The notes under the pieces are model-generated. The model was not told the origin of the DNA. It made no database searches and saw only the letters and a program-made list of their open reading frames with translations. DNA of 64,000 nt from assembly GCA_019638455.1 (NCBI GenBank), contig JAHBTU010000002.1, forward strand, positions 1,150,501 through 1,214,500, read 5' to 3'. Below are positions 1-9,047 of the stretch, piece by piece (position 1 is the first letter of the stretch; each line of letters opens with the position of its first letter). This DNA comes from Saprospiraceae bacterium. GTDB lineage: Bacteria; Bacteroidota; Bacteroidia; Chitinophagales; Saprospiraceae. A program made the translations under genes and the position numbers.

Positions 1-2
1 CG

Positions 3-1508
3 GAAGCGGGTTTTTCAAAAGAAACAAAGAAAATCAAGTTGTTGCGCGACGTGACGGAGGACGACATCGTGCGCCTCACCGAAATCCGCATCAAGCGCAT
101 TTCAAAGTACAACTCCTTCAAAGCCGACGAGGAAATCGCCAAACTGAACGAGGAACTCGAACAGACCAAGCATCACCTCGCGCACCTCACGGAGTACGCC
201 ATTGATTATTTTGAAAACTTGTTGGCAAAACATGGCAAAGGCCGCGAACGCCGCACCGAAATCGCCCAGTTCGACACCATCCAAGCAACAGCGGTGGTGG
301 CGAACAACGCCAAACTCTACGTCAACCGCGCCGACGGCTTCATCGGTTATGGCTTGAAAAAAGACGAGTTCGTGCAGGACTGCTCCGACATTGACGACAT
401 CATCGTGTTCCGCCGCGATGGGGTGATGAAGGTGGTGAAAATCGGCGACAAAACCTTCGTCGGCAAAGACATCGTGCATGTCGCGGTGTGGAAGAAAAAC
501 GACGAGCGCACCACCTACAACATGGCCTACGTGGACGGCAAATCGGGGCGCACCTATGTCAAGCGTTTCAACGTGACGGCCATCACCCGCGACAAGGATT
601 ACCAACTCGGCTCCGACGCGAAAAACTCTAAGTTGCTGTATCTCACGGTGAATCCCAACGGCGAGAGCGAAGTCGTGACCGTGACGCTCAGCCCCGGCAG
701 CACGGCAAAAATCAAGGTGTTCGACTACGATTTTGGGGAATTAGCCATCAAAGGCCGCGACTCGCAGGGCAATATTTTGACCAAATACCCGGTGAAACAA
801 ATCCGCCAAAAAGAAGTCGGCAAAAGCACCATCGGTGCGCAAAAACTGTGGTTCGACGACATCACGGGCCGCCTCAACACGCAGGAGCGCGGCTCGTTGC
901 TCGGCGAATTCGACACGGGCGACAGCCTCTTCATCCTCTACAACGACGGTTCCTACGAGGTGACCGACACCGACGTGCAGCAGCGTTTCGAGATGAAAGA
1001 AATCCTCACGCTCTGCAAACTCACACCCGACCTTGTGGTGAACGCTGTCCACTTCGACGGCCACAAGGGCTGGACGATGGTGAAGCGTTTCCGCATCGAG
1101 ACCAACAAACTCAAAGAACGCTTCTCCTTTCTCACTGACCACCCGAAGTCAAAACTGCTTTTCGCTTCCGTCAAAGAAAACCCGCGCATCAAGTACACCT
1201 TGAAAATAAAGGGCAAGGCCATGACGGGCGAGGTCTCGCTCGGCGACTTCATGGACGTGAAAGGTTGGAAAGCCGTCGGCAACCGCCTCAGCGACCAGAT
1301 GCTCGGCGGGGTGAAGGAAATCGAGACGGGCGAGGTAAGCCGGAAGTCTGTTCCGGCTCAAACTGAATCGGCGCCAGTGCAACAGGCCAGCCTTTTTGGC
1401 GAGGAAGAGGAAGTAGGCCGGAACGCTGTTCCGGCAGAAAAACCCGGCGAGAAAGAGGCTGGCGACAAGAAGACGTACAAGGCGGGGGATACGATAGAGT
1501 TTGATTGA
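3..1508 (+). CDS. parC: DNA topoisomerase IV subunit A, 3' part (5' end outside window)
   Basis: This is the C-terminal ~500 residues of the type IIA topoisomerase A subunit, which cuts and passes DNA to decatenate chromosomes. The frame is open to the window edge, so the gene is cut by the window and the TTG at 39 is not a real start. The first ~75 residues are the helical end of the breakage-reunion core (LTEIRI, then a Glu/Lys-rich coiled coil). From about residue 100 a beta-pinwheel of repeated blades follows (IGYGLKKDEFV, GRLNTQERGSLLGEF). No GyrA box QRRGGKG is visible, which favours ParC over GyrA. The last ~70 residues are an acidic low-complexity tail. Two palindromic DNA units lie in this tail and encode VSRKSVPAQ and VGRNAVPAE. 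A short hairpin (1512-1531) follows the stop codon. Confidence 0.85.
   Translation, partial: EAGFSKETKKIKLLRDVTEDDIVRLTEIRIKRISKYNSFKADEEIAKLNEELEQTKHHLAHLTEYAIDYFENLLAKHGKGRERRTEIAQFDTIQATAVVANNAKLYVNRADGFIGYGLKKDEFVQDCSDIDDIIVFRRDGVMKVVKIGDKTFVGKDIVHVAVWKKNDERTTYNMAYVDGKSGRTYVKRFNVTAITRDKDYQLGSDAKNSKLLYLTVNPNGESEVVTVTLSPGSTAKIKVFDYDFGELAIKGRDSQGNILTKYPVKQIRQKEVGKSTIGAQKLWFDDITGRLNTQERGSLLGEFDTGDSLFILYNDGSYEVTDTDVQQRFEMKEILTLCKLTPDLVVNAVHFDGHKGWTMVKRFRIETNKLKERFSFLTDHPKSKLLFASVKENPRIKYTLKIKGKAMTGEVSLGDFMDVKGWKAVGNRLSDQMLGGVKEIETGEVSRKSVPAQTESAPVQQASLFGEEEEVGRNAVPAEKPGEKEAGDKKTYKAGDTIEFD
1338..1358. repeat. Palindromic unit inside parC tail, copy A
   Basis: This is the inverted repeat AGCCGGAA-gtctg-TTCCGGCT, with perfect 8-bp arms. 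It is read in frame as S-R-K-S-V-P-A. It is related to the unit at 1418-1436 and to the intergenic units at 37276-37314. Confidence 0.6.
1418..1436. repeat. Palindromic unit inside parC tail, copy B
   Basis: This unit is GCCGGAACGCTGTTCCGGC, read in frame as G-R-N-A-V-P-A. Its first 17 bases are identical to intergenic 37276-37292, so it is a dispersed DNA repeat and not only a protein repeat. Confidence 0.65.
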
Positions 1509-1804
1509 AAGCACCTAAAAAAACTTAGGTGGAGGGTAGAAGATAGAAGCACGCTACTGGGCATTTTCAAATTTGCCACGAATTCACAAAGACGCAAAGC
1601 AAAATACTCATTGATTTACCGCATTTTGTGCCTTTGTGTCTTGCAGCACAAAAATAATGTCCAGTGGCGTGAGGTAGAAGGCTGATTTCATCTCCGCTAT
1701 AACAGAATGCGACCTAAGAGCAAGTCTTACATTCCTCCGCCCTCTATCCTCTACCCAAGTTTTTACGAAAGCGCATAATTTCGCCCCAACCATTTCGCAT
1801 TGCT
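1509..1804. other. Intergenic stretch with degenerate inverted repeat
   Basis: No gene is seen. A weak stem-loop (CACCTAA/TTAGGTG, 1512-1531) without a T-run follows parC. Bases about 1553-1672 form an imperfect palindrome: ACTGGGCATTTT and CACAAAGACGCAAAG on the left pair approximately with CTTTGTGTCTT and ATGTCCAGT on the right. The pieces GGAGGGTAGAAGATAGAAG (1530-1549) and CCCTCTATCCTCTACCC (about 1738-1756) are a further outer inverted pair. Confidence 0.4.
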
Positions 1805-2332
1805 ATGAAACGACCAAAAAAAGGCGAGTACGCCCCTTTTCACGAGACCTATTTGAAAGTAGTACCCTCGCGTGGGACCGCACGCAGCTTGCTGAAAAAA
1901 ACCTTCAAGGAGTTCCAGCAGCTGATGAACGGGCTGCCGGCGGAAATGGGCGATTACGCCTACGCTCCGGGCAAATGGACCATCAAGCAGCTGCTGATTC
2001 ACCTGATTGATTCCGAGCGCGTGTTTTCCTATCGCATCCTGTCCTTCATGCGAGGCGACCGCATCGCCCTGCCGGGATTCAATCAGGACATTTGGATGGA
2101 AGAGGTGGACGTGTCGAAACGCAGCATCAAGGACTTGATGAAAGAATGGAAAACCGTGCGCGACAACACACTTTTTCTCTTGCAGCAATGCAGCGAGGAA
2201 CAGTCAAAATTCCTTGGCACGGCGGCGGGCTGGAAGGTGACGCCCCGTGCGTTGTTCTACGTCATCGTCGGCCATCAAATTCACCACACCAACGTGTTGA
2301 AAGATAAGTACCTTGCGCCGCCTACCACCTGA
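1805..2332 (+). CDS. DinB-like (YfiT/DinB superfamily) protein
   Basis: This 175-residue protein has the DinB four-helix fold signature. One conserved His lies in the helix IKQLLIHLIDSER (H66), and a C-terminal cluster GHQIHH (H157, H160, H161) supplies the rest of the metal site. These His residues bind a divalent metal in the family. Members act in thiol- or metal-dependent transfer and detoxification reactions, but the substrate here cannot be told. There is no signal peptide, so it is cytoplasmic. It starts at an ATG after a 300-bp non-coding gap and stands alone on the plus strand, so context gives no further hint. Confidence 0.75.
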   Translation: MKRPKKGEYAPFHETYLKVVPSRGTARSLLKKTFKEFQQLMNGLPAEMGDYAYAPGKWTIKQLLIHLIDSERVFSYRILSFMRGDRIALPGFNQDIWMEEVDVSKRSIKDLMKEWKTVRDNTLFLLQQCSEEQSKFLGTAAGWKVTPRALFYVIVGHQIHHTNVLKDKYLAPPTT

Positions 2333-2369
2333 CCATTTTATACTTCGATTCGCTAGGGTTGTCGGGCGC

Positions 2370-2441
2370 TCATGATTGCTCTCCCTGATTTTGAGCAGAT
2401 TGCACTTATAGTCATACCTAAAACTTGGCGGCGCGAGGTAC
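2370..2441. repeat. Dispersed repeat, ~56-72 bp (copy 1)
   Basis: The core 2386-2441 matches the reverse complement of 40495-40550 over 56 bp with a handful of mismatches. It includes the block CCTAAAACTTGGCGGCG followed by a GAGGTA/GAAGTA variant. A shorter match (AAAACTTGGCGGCGTGAGGTA) lies near 50719-50739. Confidence 0.6.
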
Positions 2442-2511
2442 AAGTAATTTCCTGTTTTTCAGTTTTTTATGGGCGAGGCACCTCTTGCCCCACTTTTTTT
2501 CTGCCGACACC

Positions 2512-3543
2512 ATGCGAACATTAGGCGAAATCCACGACCCTGTTTTTCACGAAAAGGACTACAATGCCATCGAACGTTTTTTCCTTCGATTCATCCGGGA
2601 CAAACGAGACTTGCCCTTCGTATTCCTGTGCCTGAAAATCGTATTTTCCGTCATTCCCGTTTCCATAGCAATTTTTTTTGCGGAAGGCATCTATTGGTGG
2701 GTGCTCACCGCAGTCTTTGTGGGCTTGCAAGTGCTCTTGTTGGGGCCTTTTATCCTGATGCTTCACAACACAAGCCACAATCCCTTCTTCAAAAGAGAAT
2801 ACGCACTGAGCAATCGAATCATCCCTTGGGGCTTGTGTCCTTTCATGGGGCAAACGCCCGACACCTATTTTAGCCATCACATAGGGATGCACCATGCGGA
2901 GAACAATCTTGCGCTTGACACCAGCTCGACGATGCGCTATCAGCGCGACAGTCTTGCCGACTTCATGAAGTATTTCTTCCGCTTTTTTTTCATCGGCATC
3001 GTGGAACTCGCCCGATACCTTCGGCTCAAAAACAAGCGGTCTTTTTTGAAAAGAGCAGTAGTCGGCGAAATCGCTTTCCTTGCCGCCTGCGTCGCTCTGG
3101 CTTGGTTCGACTGGCCATCCACGGTAGTTGTCTTTGTGGTGCCGTTGGTCATTGTGCGTTTCTTGATGATGACGGGCAACTGGGCACAACACGCTTTCGT
3201 GGCATCGCACGCGCCCGAAAACAACTACCTCAACAGCATCACTTGCATCAACAACGCCTACAACAAACAGTGTTTCAACGACGGCTACCACATCGGGCAC
3301 CATCTGCGGCCCCATCTCCACTGGACGGAAATGCCCAAGGATTTTGTGAACAACGCCGACAAGTACGCTGCGAACAAAGCACTTGTTTTTGAAGGAGTTG
3401 ACTACAACCAGATATGGGCCATGCTGATGCTTCGGCGCTATGATAAGTTGGCCGACCACTTGGTCAACATACACGGGATGTACGCCTCCAAAGAGGAAGC
3501 CATGGCGCTGATGATGGAACGGACAAGGAAATTTGAAAACTAA
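2512..3543 (+). CDS. Fatty acid desaturase family membrane protein
   Basis: This is a diiron membrane desaturase/hydroxylase of the FA_desaturase superfamily, 343 residues from the ATG at 2512. The frame stays open to an earlier ATG at 2425, but that extension overlaps a dispersed repeat and lacks family features. Three histidine clusters expected to bind the diiron centre are visible: HNTSHNP near residue 90, HHIGMHH near 121, and YHIGHHLRPHLHW near 258. Hydrophobic segments flank them (FVFLCLKIVFSVIPVSIAIFF, WVLTAVFVGLQVLLLGPFIL). The likely role is oxygen-dependent acyl-chain modification in the membrane, with substrate unknown. It converges with the acyl-CoA synthetase gene, leaving only 8 bp between the stops. 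Confidence 0.8.
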   Translation: MRTLGEIHDPVFHEKDYNAIERFFLRFIRDKRDLPFVFLCLKIVFSVIPVSIAIFFAEGIYWWVLTAVFVGLQVLLLGPFILMLHNTSHNPFFKREYALSNRIIPWGLCPFMGQTPDTYFSHHIGMHHAENNLALDTSSTMRYQRDSLADFMKYFFRFFFIGIVELARYLRLKNKRSFLKRAVVGEIAFLAACVALAWFDWPSTVVVFVVPLVIVRFLMMTGNWAQHAFVASHAPENNYLNSITCINNAYNKQCFNDGYHIGHHLRPHLHWTEMPKDFVNNADKYAANKALVFEGVDYNQIWAMLMLRRYDKLADHLVNIHGMYASKEEAMALMMERTRKFEN

Positions 3544-3551
3544 GTCTCGCC

Positions 3552-5336
3552 TTATTTGAACATCTGTTCGATGACTGCCTCGAATTTTTTTCCGATGGTC
3601 TCCCGCTTCAATTTGAGTGTGGGGGTGAGCAGCCCGTTTTCGGAAGTCCAAGGCTCGTGCAGCAAATGAAAAACGCGCACCTTCTCGATAGGGCCGAGCC
3701 TTTCCTCGTTGACGCGCTCTATTTCTTGCCGGAAAAGTTTTTCCACTTTGGGGTTCAGCACCATGAACTGCGGTGAAGTCCAATGCACGTTGTTTTCGCG
3801 GCACCACGCCTCCAGCATATCGAAGTTGGGCACAATGAGCGCCCCGACGTGAGGCCGATTCAGCCCCACGCACATCGCTTGGCTGATGAAAGGCGACAGG
3901 GCGAGTTGTTGTTCCACAAAAGCCGGAGCGACGAATTTGCCCGTCGTGGTCTTGAAAATTTCGCTTTTCCGCCCTGTTATTTTCAAAAAACGCTTGAACT
4001 CGAACTTGCCCATATCACCCGTCTTGAACCAGCCATCGTCGGAAAAGCGGGCAGCCGTCTCGTCGGGCAAGTTGTGATAGCCCACCATCACGTTGGGCCC
4101 ACGCACCTCTATTTCGCCCTCGCCCTGCTCATCGGCCTCCACGATGCGCACTTCCACGCCCGGCGCAGGGATGCCTACCGTGCCAAAATGTACGCCACCC
4201 GGCTCAAAGCGATTGAAGGCGATTACTGGGCTGGTTTCCGTGAGGCCATAACCCTCGCGCACGTCAATGCGGGCTGCGGAAAAAAGCCTGCCGAGGCGCG
4301 GCTGCAAGGCTGCCGCCCCGACGGCAATGTACCGGATGCGGCTGCCCATTCGCTTGCGCCAATGCCTGAACACCAACACATCGGCCACCCAGCGTTTGAG
4401 TAGATAGTCCAGCGGCATCGCCCTGCCACCCGAGTATGGGAACCGCTCGCCGAGCGCAATGGCCCAATCCATCACCTTTTTTTTGAGCGGCCCGCTGCGG
4501 TTGCGCTCTTCCATCAGCCGTTCGTGCATTCTTTCGAGAATGCGCGGCACGGCTGTGACGATGTGCGGGCGCACATCTGGCAACAGGCGTGGCAAGTTTT
4601 CCACCGCATCGGCGTACCAGACAGGCGTGCCCGCCGCTTGGTACACATACGTCACCATGCGCTCGAAAATGTGGCTGAGCGGCAAAAAACTCAATGCCGT
4701 CACGTCTGGTCCGACGGGCACAATGGCGAGCACGGATTTGATATTGCTGACAATGTTTGCATGAGACAACATCACGCCTTTGGGCATCCCTGTGGTGCCG
4801 GAAGTGTAGAGCAGAGTGGCCAAGTCGCGCTCACTTATTCCATCGCGGATGTATTGGATTTTTTCACAATCGCGGGTGCTGGGCGCTTGAAGCAGCTGCC
4901 CCCACGGCCGCCAGCCATCACGCTCGTCATTTTCAAAAGAAAAAACAAACTCCGGCGACACGGCTGCCTCACGCAGTCGCTCGAACATGGCAGCGTTGCT
5001 CACAAAAAATCCGCGCAAACCCGCGTCGCGGGCGATGTGCGCTATCTCGTCGCGTCTCGATGTGGCATGAATGGGCACCGGCACGACCCCTATCTGGAGC
5101 ATCGCCGCGTCGGCCATAGCCCACTGCGGGCTGCCACAATGCGCAAGGATGCCCACGCGGTCGCCTTTGTGAAAGCCCAAGTGAAGCATCCCGGTGCTCA
5201 GTTCGTCGCGCGTTTTGAGCAGTTCTTGTGTGCTCCACGTCTGCCATCCGCCTTGCACACGCTCTGCCAGCGCCACCTGATGGGGGTATCGCTGTTGTTG
5301 ATATTCAAGTATCTCGAACAGTCGCGTGAAGTCCAT
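3552..5336 (-). CDS. Long-chain acyl-CoA synthetase (AMP-forming)
   Basis: This 594-residue member of the ANL superfamily activates fatty acids through acyl-AMP to acyl-CoA. The ATP-binding P-loop LLYTSGTTGMPKGVMLSH is at about residues 175-192. The A5 motif GYGLTETSPV is near 360, and the A7/A8 region GWFKTGDMGKF with GRKSEIFKT lies in the C-terminal third. Its length and order match bacterial FadD15-type long-chain enzymes. It has no signal peptide. It lies 4 bp after the alkaline phosphatase gene on the same strand, so the two are probably co-transcribed with dprA upstream. Confidence 0.9.
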   Translation of the reverse strand: MDFTRLFEILEYQQQRYPHQVALAERVQGGWQTWSTQELLKTRDELSTGMLHLGFHKGDRVGILAHCGSPQWAMADAAMLQIGVVPVPIHATSRRDEIAHIARDAGLRGFFVSNAAMFERLREAAVSPEFVFSFENDERDGWRPWGQLLQAPSTRDCEKIQYIRDGISERDLATLLYTSGTTGMPKGVMLSHANIVSNIKSVLAIVPVGPDVTALSFLPLSHIFERMVTYVYQAAGTPVWYADAVENLPRLLPDVRPHIVTAVPRILERMHERLMEERNRSGPLKKKVMDWAIALGERFPYSGGRAMPLDYLLKRWVADVLVFRHWRKRMGSRIRYIAVGAAALQPRLGRLFSAARIDVREGYGLTETSPVIAFNRFEPGGVHFGTVGIPAPGVEVRIVEADEQGEGEIEVRGPNVMVGYHNLPDETAARFSDDGWFKTGDMGKFEFKRFLKITGRKSEIFKTTTGKFVAPAFVEQQLALSPFISQAMCVGLNRPHVGALIVPNFDMLEAWCRENNVHWTSPQFMVLNPKVEKLFRQEIERVNEERLGPIEKVRVFHLLHEPWTSENGLLTPTLKLKRETIGKKFEAVIEQMFK

Positions 5337-5340
5337 GCGC

Positions 5341-6507
5341 TTAGTGGCTTTTGGGTTTTTCTTCCGTTATTTTAGAAAAACCGAATAGGTCTTTCATTTT
5401 TGTATAAATATCCGTGTTGTCGTACACGCCGTTGAACTGCTCGGCACCCGGGCCGTATGCAAACACCGGGACGAGGGAAGCCGTGTGTTGAGCCGTCACG
5501 AACACCATTTCGAGGCTGTCTTTGCCGCGTCCTTGTTCGAGCGCCATGCCGCCGGTTTCATGGTCGGCAGTGACGATGACGAGCGTCTGGCCGTCTGCTT
5601 CCGCGAATTTCAGCACCTCGCCGATGGCCATGTCGAAGTCGAGCATCTCGCGCACCAGACTGGGTGCGTTTTTCGCGTGGCAAGCCCAGTCAATTTGCGA
5701 GCCTTCTATCATCAGGAAGAAACCTTTTTCGCTTCGTTTTTTCAAAAATGGAGGTGCCATTTGTGCGGCCAATGGCAGGTAATCGCGGCCTTTGGTGGCG
5801 CTTTCGGGTTCTTCATTGGCCGCAAACCAAGCAAAAGGGCGTTCGGGTGACGGCGTTACGTCGCTCAGTTGTTTTTGGGAAAAATCGGTGACGTAATAGT
5901 TTTTGGCGGTCAGTTCGCGCACCAAGTCGCGTTGGTCAGCCGTCCGCTGGTTGAAGTATTTTAGCCCGCCACCGATAAAGAGGTCAATATCGGTTTGTAG
6001 AAAAAAGGTGGCGATGGCCTGCATATCGGAGCGGTCGGGCACATGAGCGATGAACGAGGCCGGGGTGGCGTGGGTGATGCTGGAGGTCGCCACCAAGCCA
6101 GTGGCCAGCCCGTTTTGTTCGGCTTGTTCGAGTATGGTGAGGCAAGGAGATTTGTCTTTGCACACCCCGACGGCCCCGTTGAAGGTTTTGCAGCCACAAG
6201 AGAAAGCCGTTGCGCCGGCGCCCGAATCGGTCACGATATGTTTGGCCGAATGGGTCTTGATAAGCCCTGTGATGGGAAAATGCTCCAAGTGGAGGCTGTT
6301 GCCATTGGAGTAAAGACCTGCCGTGATTTGAGTCAGCCCCATGCCATCGCCAATCATCAAGATGATATTTTTGGGTTGGGCACCAGCGGTGAGAAGAGGT
6401 CTTTCATCTTCCAAGAATTGGAAAGAAGAAAGAAGGAGAGCAGGCAACAACAGGATAAAGGTCAGTTTTTTCACGAATCCTACCATTCTTGATGATGAAA
6501 TAATCAT
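5341..6507 (-). CDS. Alkaline phosphatase (PhoA family), exported
   Basis: This metal-dependent phosphomonoesterase has 388 residues. The first metal ligand lies in MIGDGMGLTQ, the nucleophile Ser in TDSGAGATAFSCG, and the later ligands in SQIDWACHAKN and TADHETGGMA. The ATG at 6507 overlaps the dprA stop as ATGA, which suggests translational coupling. The second ATG (6486) gives a cleaner Sec signal peptide (MVGFVKKLTFILLLPALLLSS), so either start is possible. The protein should act in the periplasm to release phosphate. It lies between dprA and an acyl-CoA synthetase, a neighbourhood that gives no functional link. Confidence 0.88.
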   Translation of the reverse strand: MIISSSRMVGFVKKLTFILLLPALLLSSFQFLEDERPLLTAGAQPKNIILMIGDGMGLTQITAGLYSNGNSLHLEHFPITGLIKTHSAKHIVTDSGAGATAFSCGCKTFNGAVGVCKDKSPCLTILEQAEQNGLATGLVATSSITHATPASFIAHVPDRSDMQAIATFFLQTDIDLFIGGGLKYFNQRTADQRDLVRELTAKNYYVTDFSQKQLSDVTPSPERPFAWFAANEEPESATKGRDYLPLAAQMAPPFLKKRSEKGFFLMIEGSQIDWACHAKNAPSLVREMLDFDMAIGEVLKFAEADGQTLVIVTADHETGGMALEQGRGKDSLEMVFVTAQHTASLVPVFAYGPGAEQFNGVYDNTDIYTKMKDLFGFSKITEEKPKSH

Positions 6508-7610
6508 GCTGAAACCATGTACCGCTTTCCGGGCAGCGTCCGTATGACACCTTTGAACTCTAGGCCCAATATAATGGAGGCCAATTCGCCGGGTGTGAGT
6601 TGGGCAGCCTTCGAAAGGTGGTCAATCGAAATTTCCGGTTGCTCGCGCACGATGCTGAGGATATTGGTTTCGGCGGGGTTAAGGTCGAGGAAAAGTTGGG
6701 TTTGCACGGATTTTTGTTGGTCGGCCTCGTCCCAGCGAAGGGCAGCGGCGATGTCGGCGGCAGATTCCACGAGTTTTGCCTCTTCTTTTTTGAGGAGCAG
6801 ATTGCAGCCCGCGCTCTTGGCATCGCGCACCCGACCGGGCACGGCGAACAACTCGCGTTCGTATTGTGTGGCCAATTCGGCGGAAATCATGGAGCCTCCG
6901 CTGGCAGCCGTTTCTACCACGACGAGCGCGTCGCTCAGCCCGGCGATGATGCGGTTGCGCATGGGGAAATGCTCGCGGTCGGGCTTGGTGTCGTGCATGT
7001 ACTCTGTCACCAATCCGCCGTTTTCGAGCATCTTGAGCGCGACGCTGCGGTGTTGGCTGGGGTAGATATTGTTCAAGCCATGCCCCAGCACACCGATATT
7101 GGGCATATCCAAGGCGCAAGACTTGCGATGCGCCGTGATGTCTATGCCAAAAGCCAGCCCACTGACCACTACCACGTTGTATGCTTTCAATCCCTCCACT
7201 ATTTCCTCGCATATTACCTTGCCATACTCGGTGGGCTGGCGGGTGCCGACGATGGCGACCACCCGACGGGCAGCCAACAAATCGAGCGAGGAACCTATGA
7301 AAAATATCATCGGAGGGCAATCGTGGCATTGCTTGAGCCGTGCGGGATACTGTTCGTGCGTGTAAAAAAGCGCCTCCACGTTGTGTTGTTCGAGAAAAGC
7401 CATCTCGCGTTCGGCCAATTGAAGTGGGGCTGCGGAGAGCAGATAATCCGCCGTGATGGGGCCTACGCCGGGTATTTTGACCAACTCTTTTCGGGAAGCG
7501 CGAAACACCGCCTCGGCGCTGCCGCAATAGCTGACGAGCACTTTGGAAGTGACAGGGCCTACTTGCGGCACTAATGTCAAGGCGATTTGATGTTGGAGGC
7601 TGTCGGTCAT
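6504..7610 (-). CDS. dprA: DNA-processing protein A
   Basis: DprA loads RecA on incoming single-stranded DNA during natural transformation. The 368-residue protein has an N-terminal helix-hairpin-helix stretch (LVKIPGVGPITADYLL, residues ~43-58). A Rossmann-like DprA core follows, with GTRQPTEYG, VVSGLAFGIDITAHR, LGHGLNNIYPSQH and MRNRIIAGLSDALVVVE. A C-terminal winged helix (ISIDHLSKAAQLTPGELASI) completes it. The length is typical. Its stop codon overlaps the start of the downstream phosphatase by 4 bases. Confidence 0.93.
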   Translation of the reverse strand: MTDSLQHQIALTLVPQVGPVTSKVLVSYCGSAEAVFRASRKELVKIPGVGPITADYLLSAAPLQLAEREMAFLEQHNVEALFYTHEQYPARLKQCHDCPPMIFFIGSSLDLLAARRVVAIVGTRQPTEYGKVICEEIVEGLKAYNVVVVSGLAFGIDITAHRKSCALDMPNIGVLGHGLNNIYPSQHRSVALKMLENGGLVTEYMHDTKPDREHFPMRNRIIAGLSDALVVVETAASGGSMISAELATQYERELFAVPGRVRDAKSAGCNLLLKKEEAKLVESAADIAAALRWDEADQQKSVQTQLFLDLNPAETNILSIVREQPEISIDHLSKAAQLTPGELASIILGLEFKGVIRTLPGKRYMVSA

Positions 7611-7710
7611 TTAAAAAAACAGTCAATGTGGGCCATAGATGGAGCGTCGCGGCATTTGAAAGGGCTTGGCCCGGTCCATCGTGCAGCCCCGAACGAGCGT
7701 AATGCCCTCG

Positions 7711-7737
7711 TTGATTGATGATTGTTCCTTAATTTTG
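7711..7737 (+). promoter_or_regulatory. Bacteroidota-type promoter for the SH3 gene
   Basis: The -7 element TAATTTTG (7730-7737) fits TAnnTTTG. TTG at 7711-7713 is a possible -33 element with a 16-base spacer. The gene starts at 7792. Confidence 0.45.
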
Positions 7738-7791
7738 GCCGGAAAAATAGGGAGATAACCTCAAAACAGAAGACCACCAAAGCTTTTTCAC

Positions 7792-8400
7792 ATGAAAATT
7801 CCCAGAGTCGAGACGCTCATCATCTTGGTCTTTTTTGGTTGTGTAGTCCTGTGGGCTATTTCAAAATGCGGTACTCAACGCGCTGATTTTGTGCGCCACG
7901 CACGGGAATTGAACGAAGACGAGCCGACCGAGCGCCCCACCCAACGCGACACAGCCGCGGCACGACGCCCCCCGCCCCCGCCCGTGAACACACAAAACCC
8001 AACACCAGCCCCGCCTGTGGCTACCACCCCGACCATTGCCGCCCCCATACCTCAGCCCGGCGCACAGCCTGCCAGGCCCACCATCTCAAACCAGCCCAGC
8101 CCCGCCGTGACCCAACCTTCCGCCACAAACACCAAATATGCCACGCTCTATGTCACCATTGAAGGGCTGAAAGTGCGCAAGGAACCCGGCCTGAAAGGAG
8201 AGACCATCGCCAAACTCCAACTTTATGAACCTGTGACATTTTTGAACCAAAAAACCGATTGGACGCAGGAAATCAGTCTTGGCCTCGAAAAAGTGACCGA
8301 CCATTGGGTCAAAATTCGCACCCAAACGGGCAAAGAAGGGTGGGTGTTTGGCGCTGGCCTGCATTACTACAAGATGAAAAGGCAGGGCGTCTTGGAATAA
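7792..8400 (+). CDS. Membrane-anchored SH3b-domain protein
   Basis: The 202-residue protein has one N-terminal membrane anchor (TLIILVFFGCVVLWAI, residues ~8-23). A Pro/Thr/Ala-rich linker (~45-115) follows, then a C-terminal bacterial SH3 domain beginning at YATLYVTIEGLKVRKEPGLKGE. The domain ends with WVKIRTQTGKEGWVFGAGL. SH3b domains of this type commonly bind cell-wall peptides, and the linker would span the periplasm. No catalytic domain is present. The NUDIX gene follows 62 bp downstream on the same strand. Confidence 0.75.
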   Translation: MKIPRVETLIILVFFGCVVLWAISKCGTQRADFVRHARELNEDEPTERPTQRDTAAARRPPPPPVNTQNPTPAPPVATTPTIAAPIPQPGAQPARPTISNQPSPAVTQPSATNTKYATLYVTIEGLKVRKEPGLKGETIAKLQLYEPVTFLNQKTDWTQEISLGLEKVTDHWVKIRTQTGKEGWVFGAGLHYYKMKRQGVLE

Positions 8401-8462
8401 TCGCTCGTTGTGCCTGCCGAAACCCTTCCCTGCAACCTTCCAACCGTACTATACGTCAACAC

Positions 8463-9047
8463 ATGGCATTTCAATGGAAAGGTCGTCAGCCCGACCAAAG
8501 CCTCAACCCTTGGAAAACCCTTTCCGCTCAGACAGTTTACGAAAACCCGTGGATCCGGGTAGAACACCGAGACGTGCTCAACCCATCTGGCGGCGCGGGC
8601 ATCTATGGGGTTGTTCATTTTAAAAACACGGCCATCGGCATCGTGCCCCTCGACGACGAAGGCTACACTTGGCTTGTGGGCCAATATCGCTACACGCTGG
8701 AAAGATATTCGTGGGAAATCCCCGAAGGCGGCGGCTTGGTGGATACTGACCCGCTCGAATCGGCCAAACGGGAACTCTTGGAGGAAACGGGCATCATTGC
8801 TCGACGCTGGGCACCCTTGCTGGAGATGCACATCTCAAACTCCGTGACAGATGAGTATGGAGTTGTATATGTGGCACAGGATTTGGTAATGGGTAAATCA
8901 CAGCCCGAAGAAACAGAACAGTTGCTCATTCGCCGCCTACCATTCAGCGAAGCCGTGGAAATGGTCATGCGGGGCGACATCACGGATTCTCTCTCGATGG
9001 TCGCGCTTTTGAAAGTTAACGAATGGCTGAGAAACGGCATCATATAA
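8463..9047 (+). CDS. NUDIX hydrolase, ADP-ribose-pyrophosphatase-like
   Basis: This 194-residue enzyme starts at the ATG at 8463; the open frame extends further upstream only by overlapping the SH3 gene. The NUDIX box reads GGGLVDTDPLESAKRELLEETG. The catalytic REXXEE core is intact, while the first box Glu appears replaced. The N-terminal sheet (ENPWIRVEHRDVLNPSG) and VGQYRYTLERYSWEIPEG match the ADP-ribose/NDP-sugar pyrophosphatase branch. It probably hydrolyses a nucleoside diphosphate derivative in the cytoplasm. Confidence 0.85.
   Translation: MAFQWKGRQPDQSLNPWKTLSAQTVYENPWIRVEHRDVLNPSGGAGIYGVVHFKNTAIGIVPLDDEGYTWLVGQYRYTLERYSWEIPEGGGLVDTDPLESAKRELLEETGIIARRWAPLLEMHISNSVTDEYGVVYVAQDLVMGKSQPEETEQLLIRRLPFSEAVEMVMRGDITDSLSMVALLKVNEWLRNGII

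Noticed and set aside
1509..1804. CACAAAGACGCAAAG / CTTTGTGTCTT pairs considered as a CRISPR or tandem array
   Set aside because: There are only two imperfect inverted units with no regular spacers. It is a degenerate palindrome, not an array.
2521..3873. A 450-codon open frame on the minus strand over the desaturase gene
   Set aside because: It is antisense to a clear desaturase with conserved His clusters and runs into the acyl-CoA synthetase. Its translation is a His/Arg-rich shadow.
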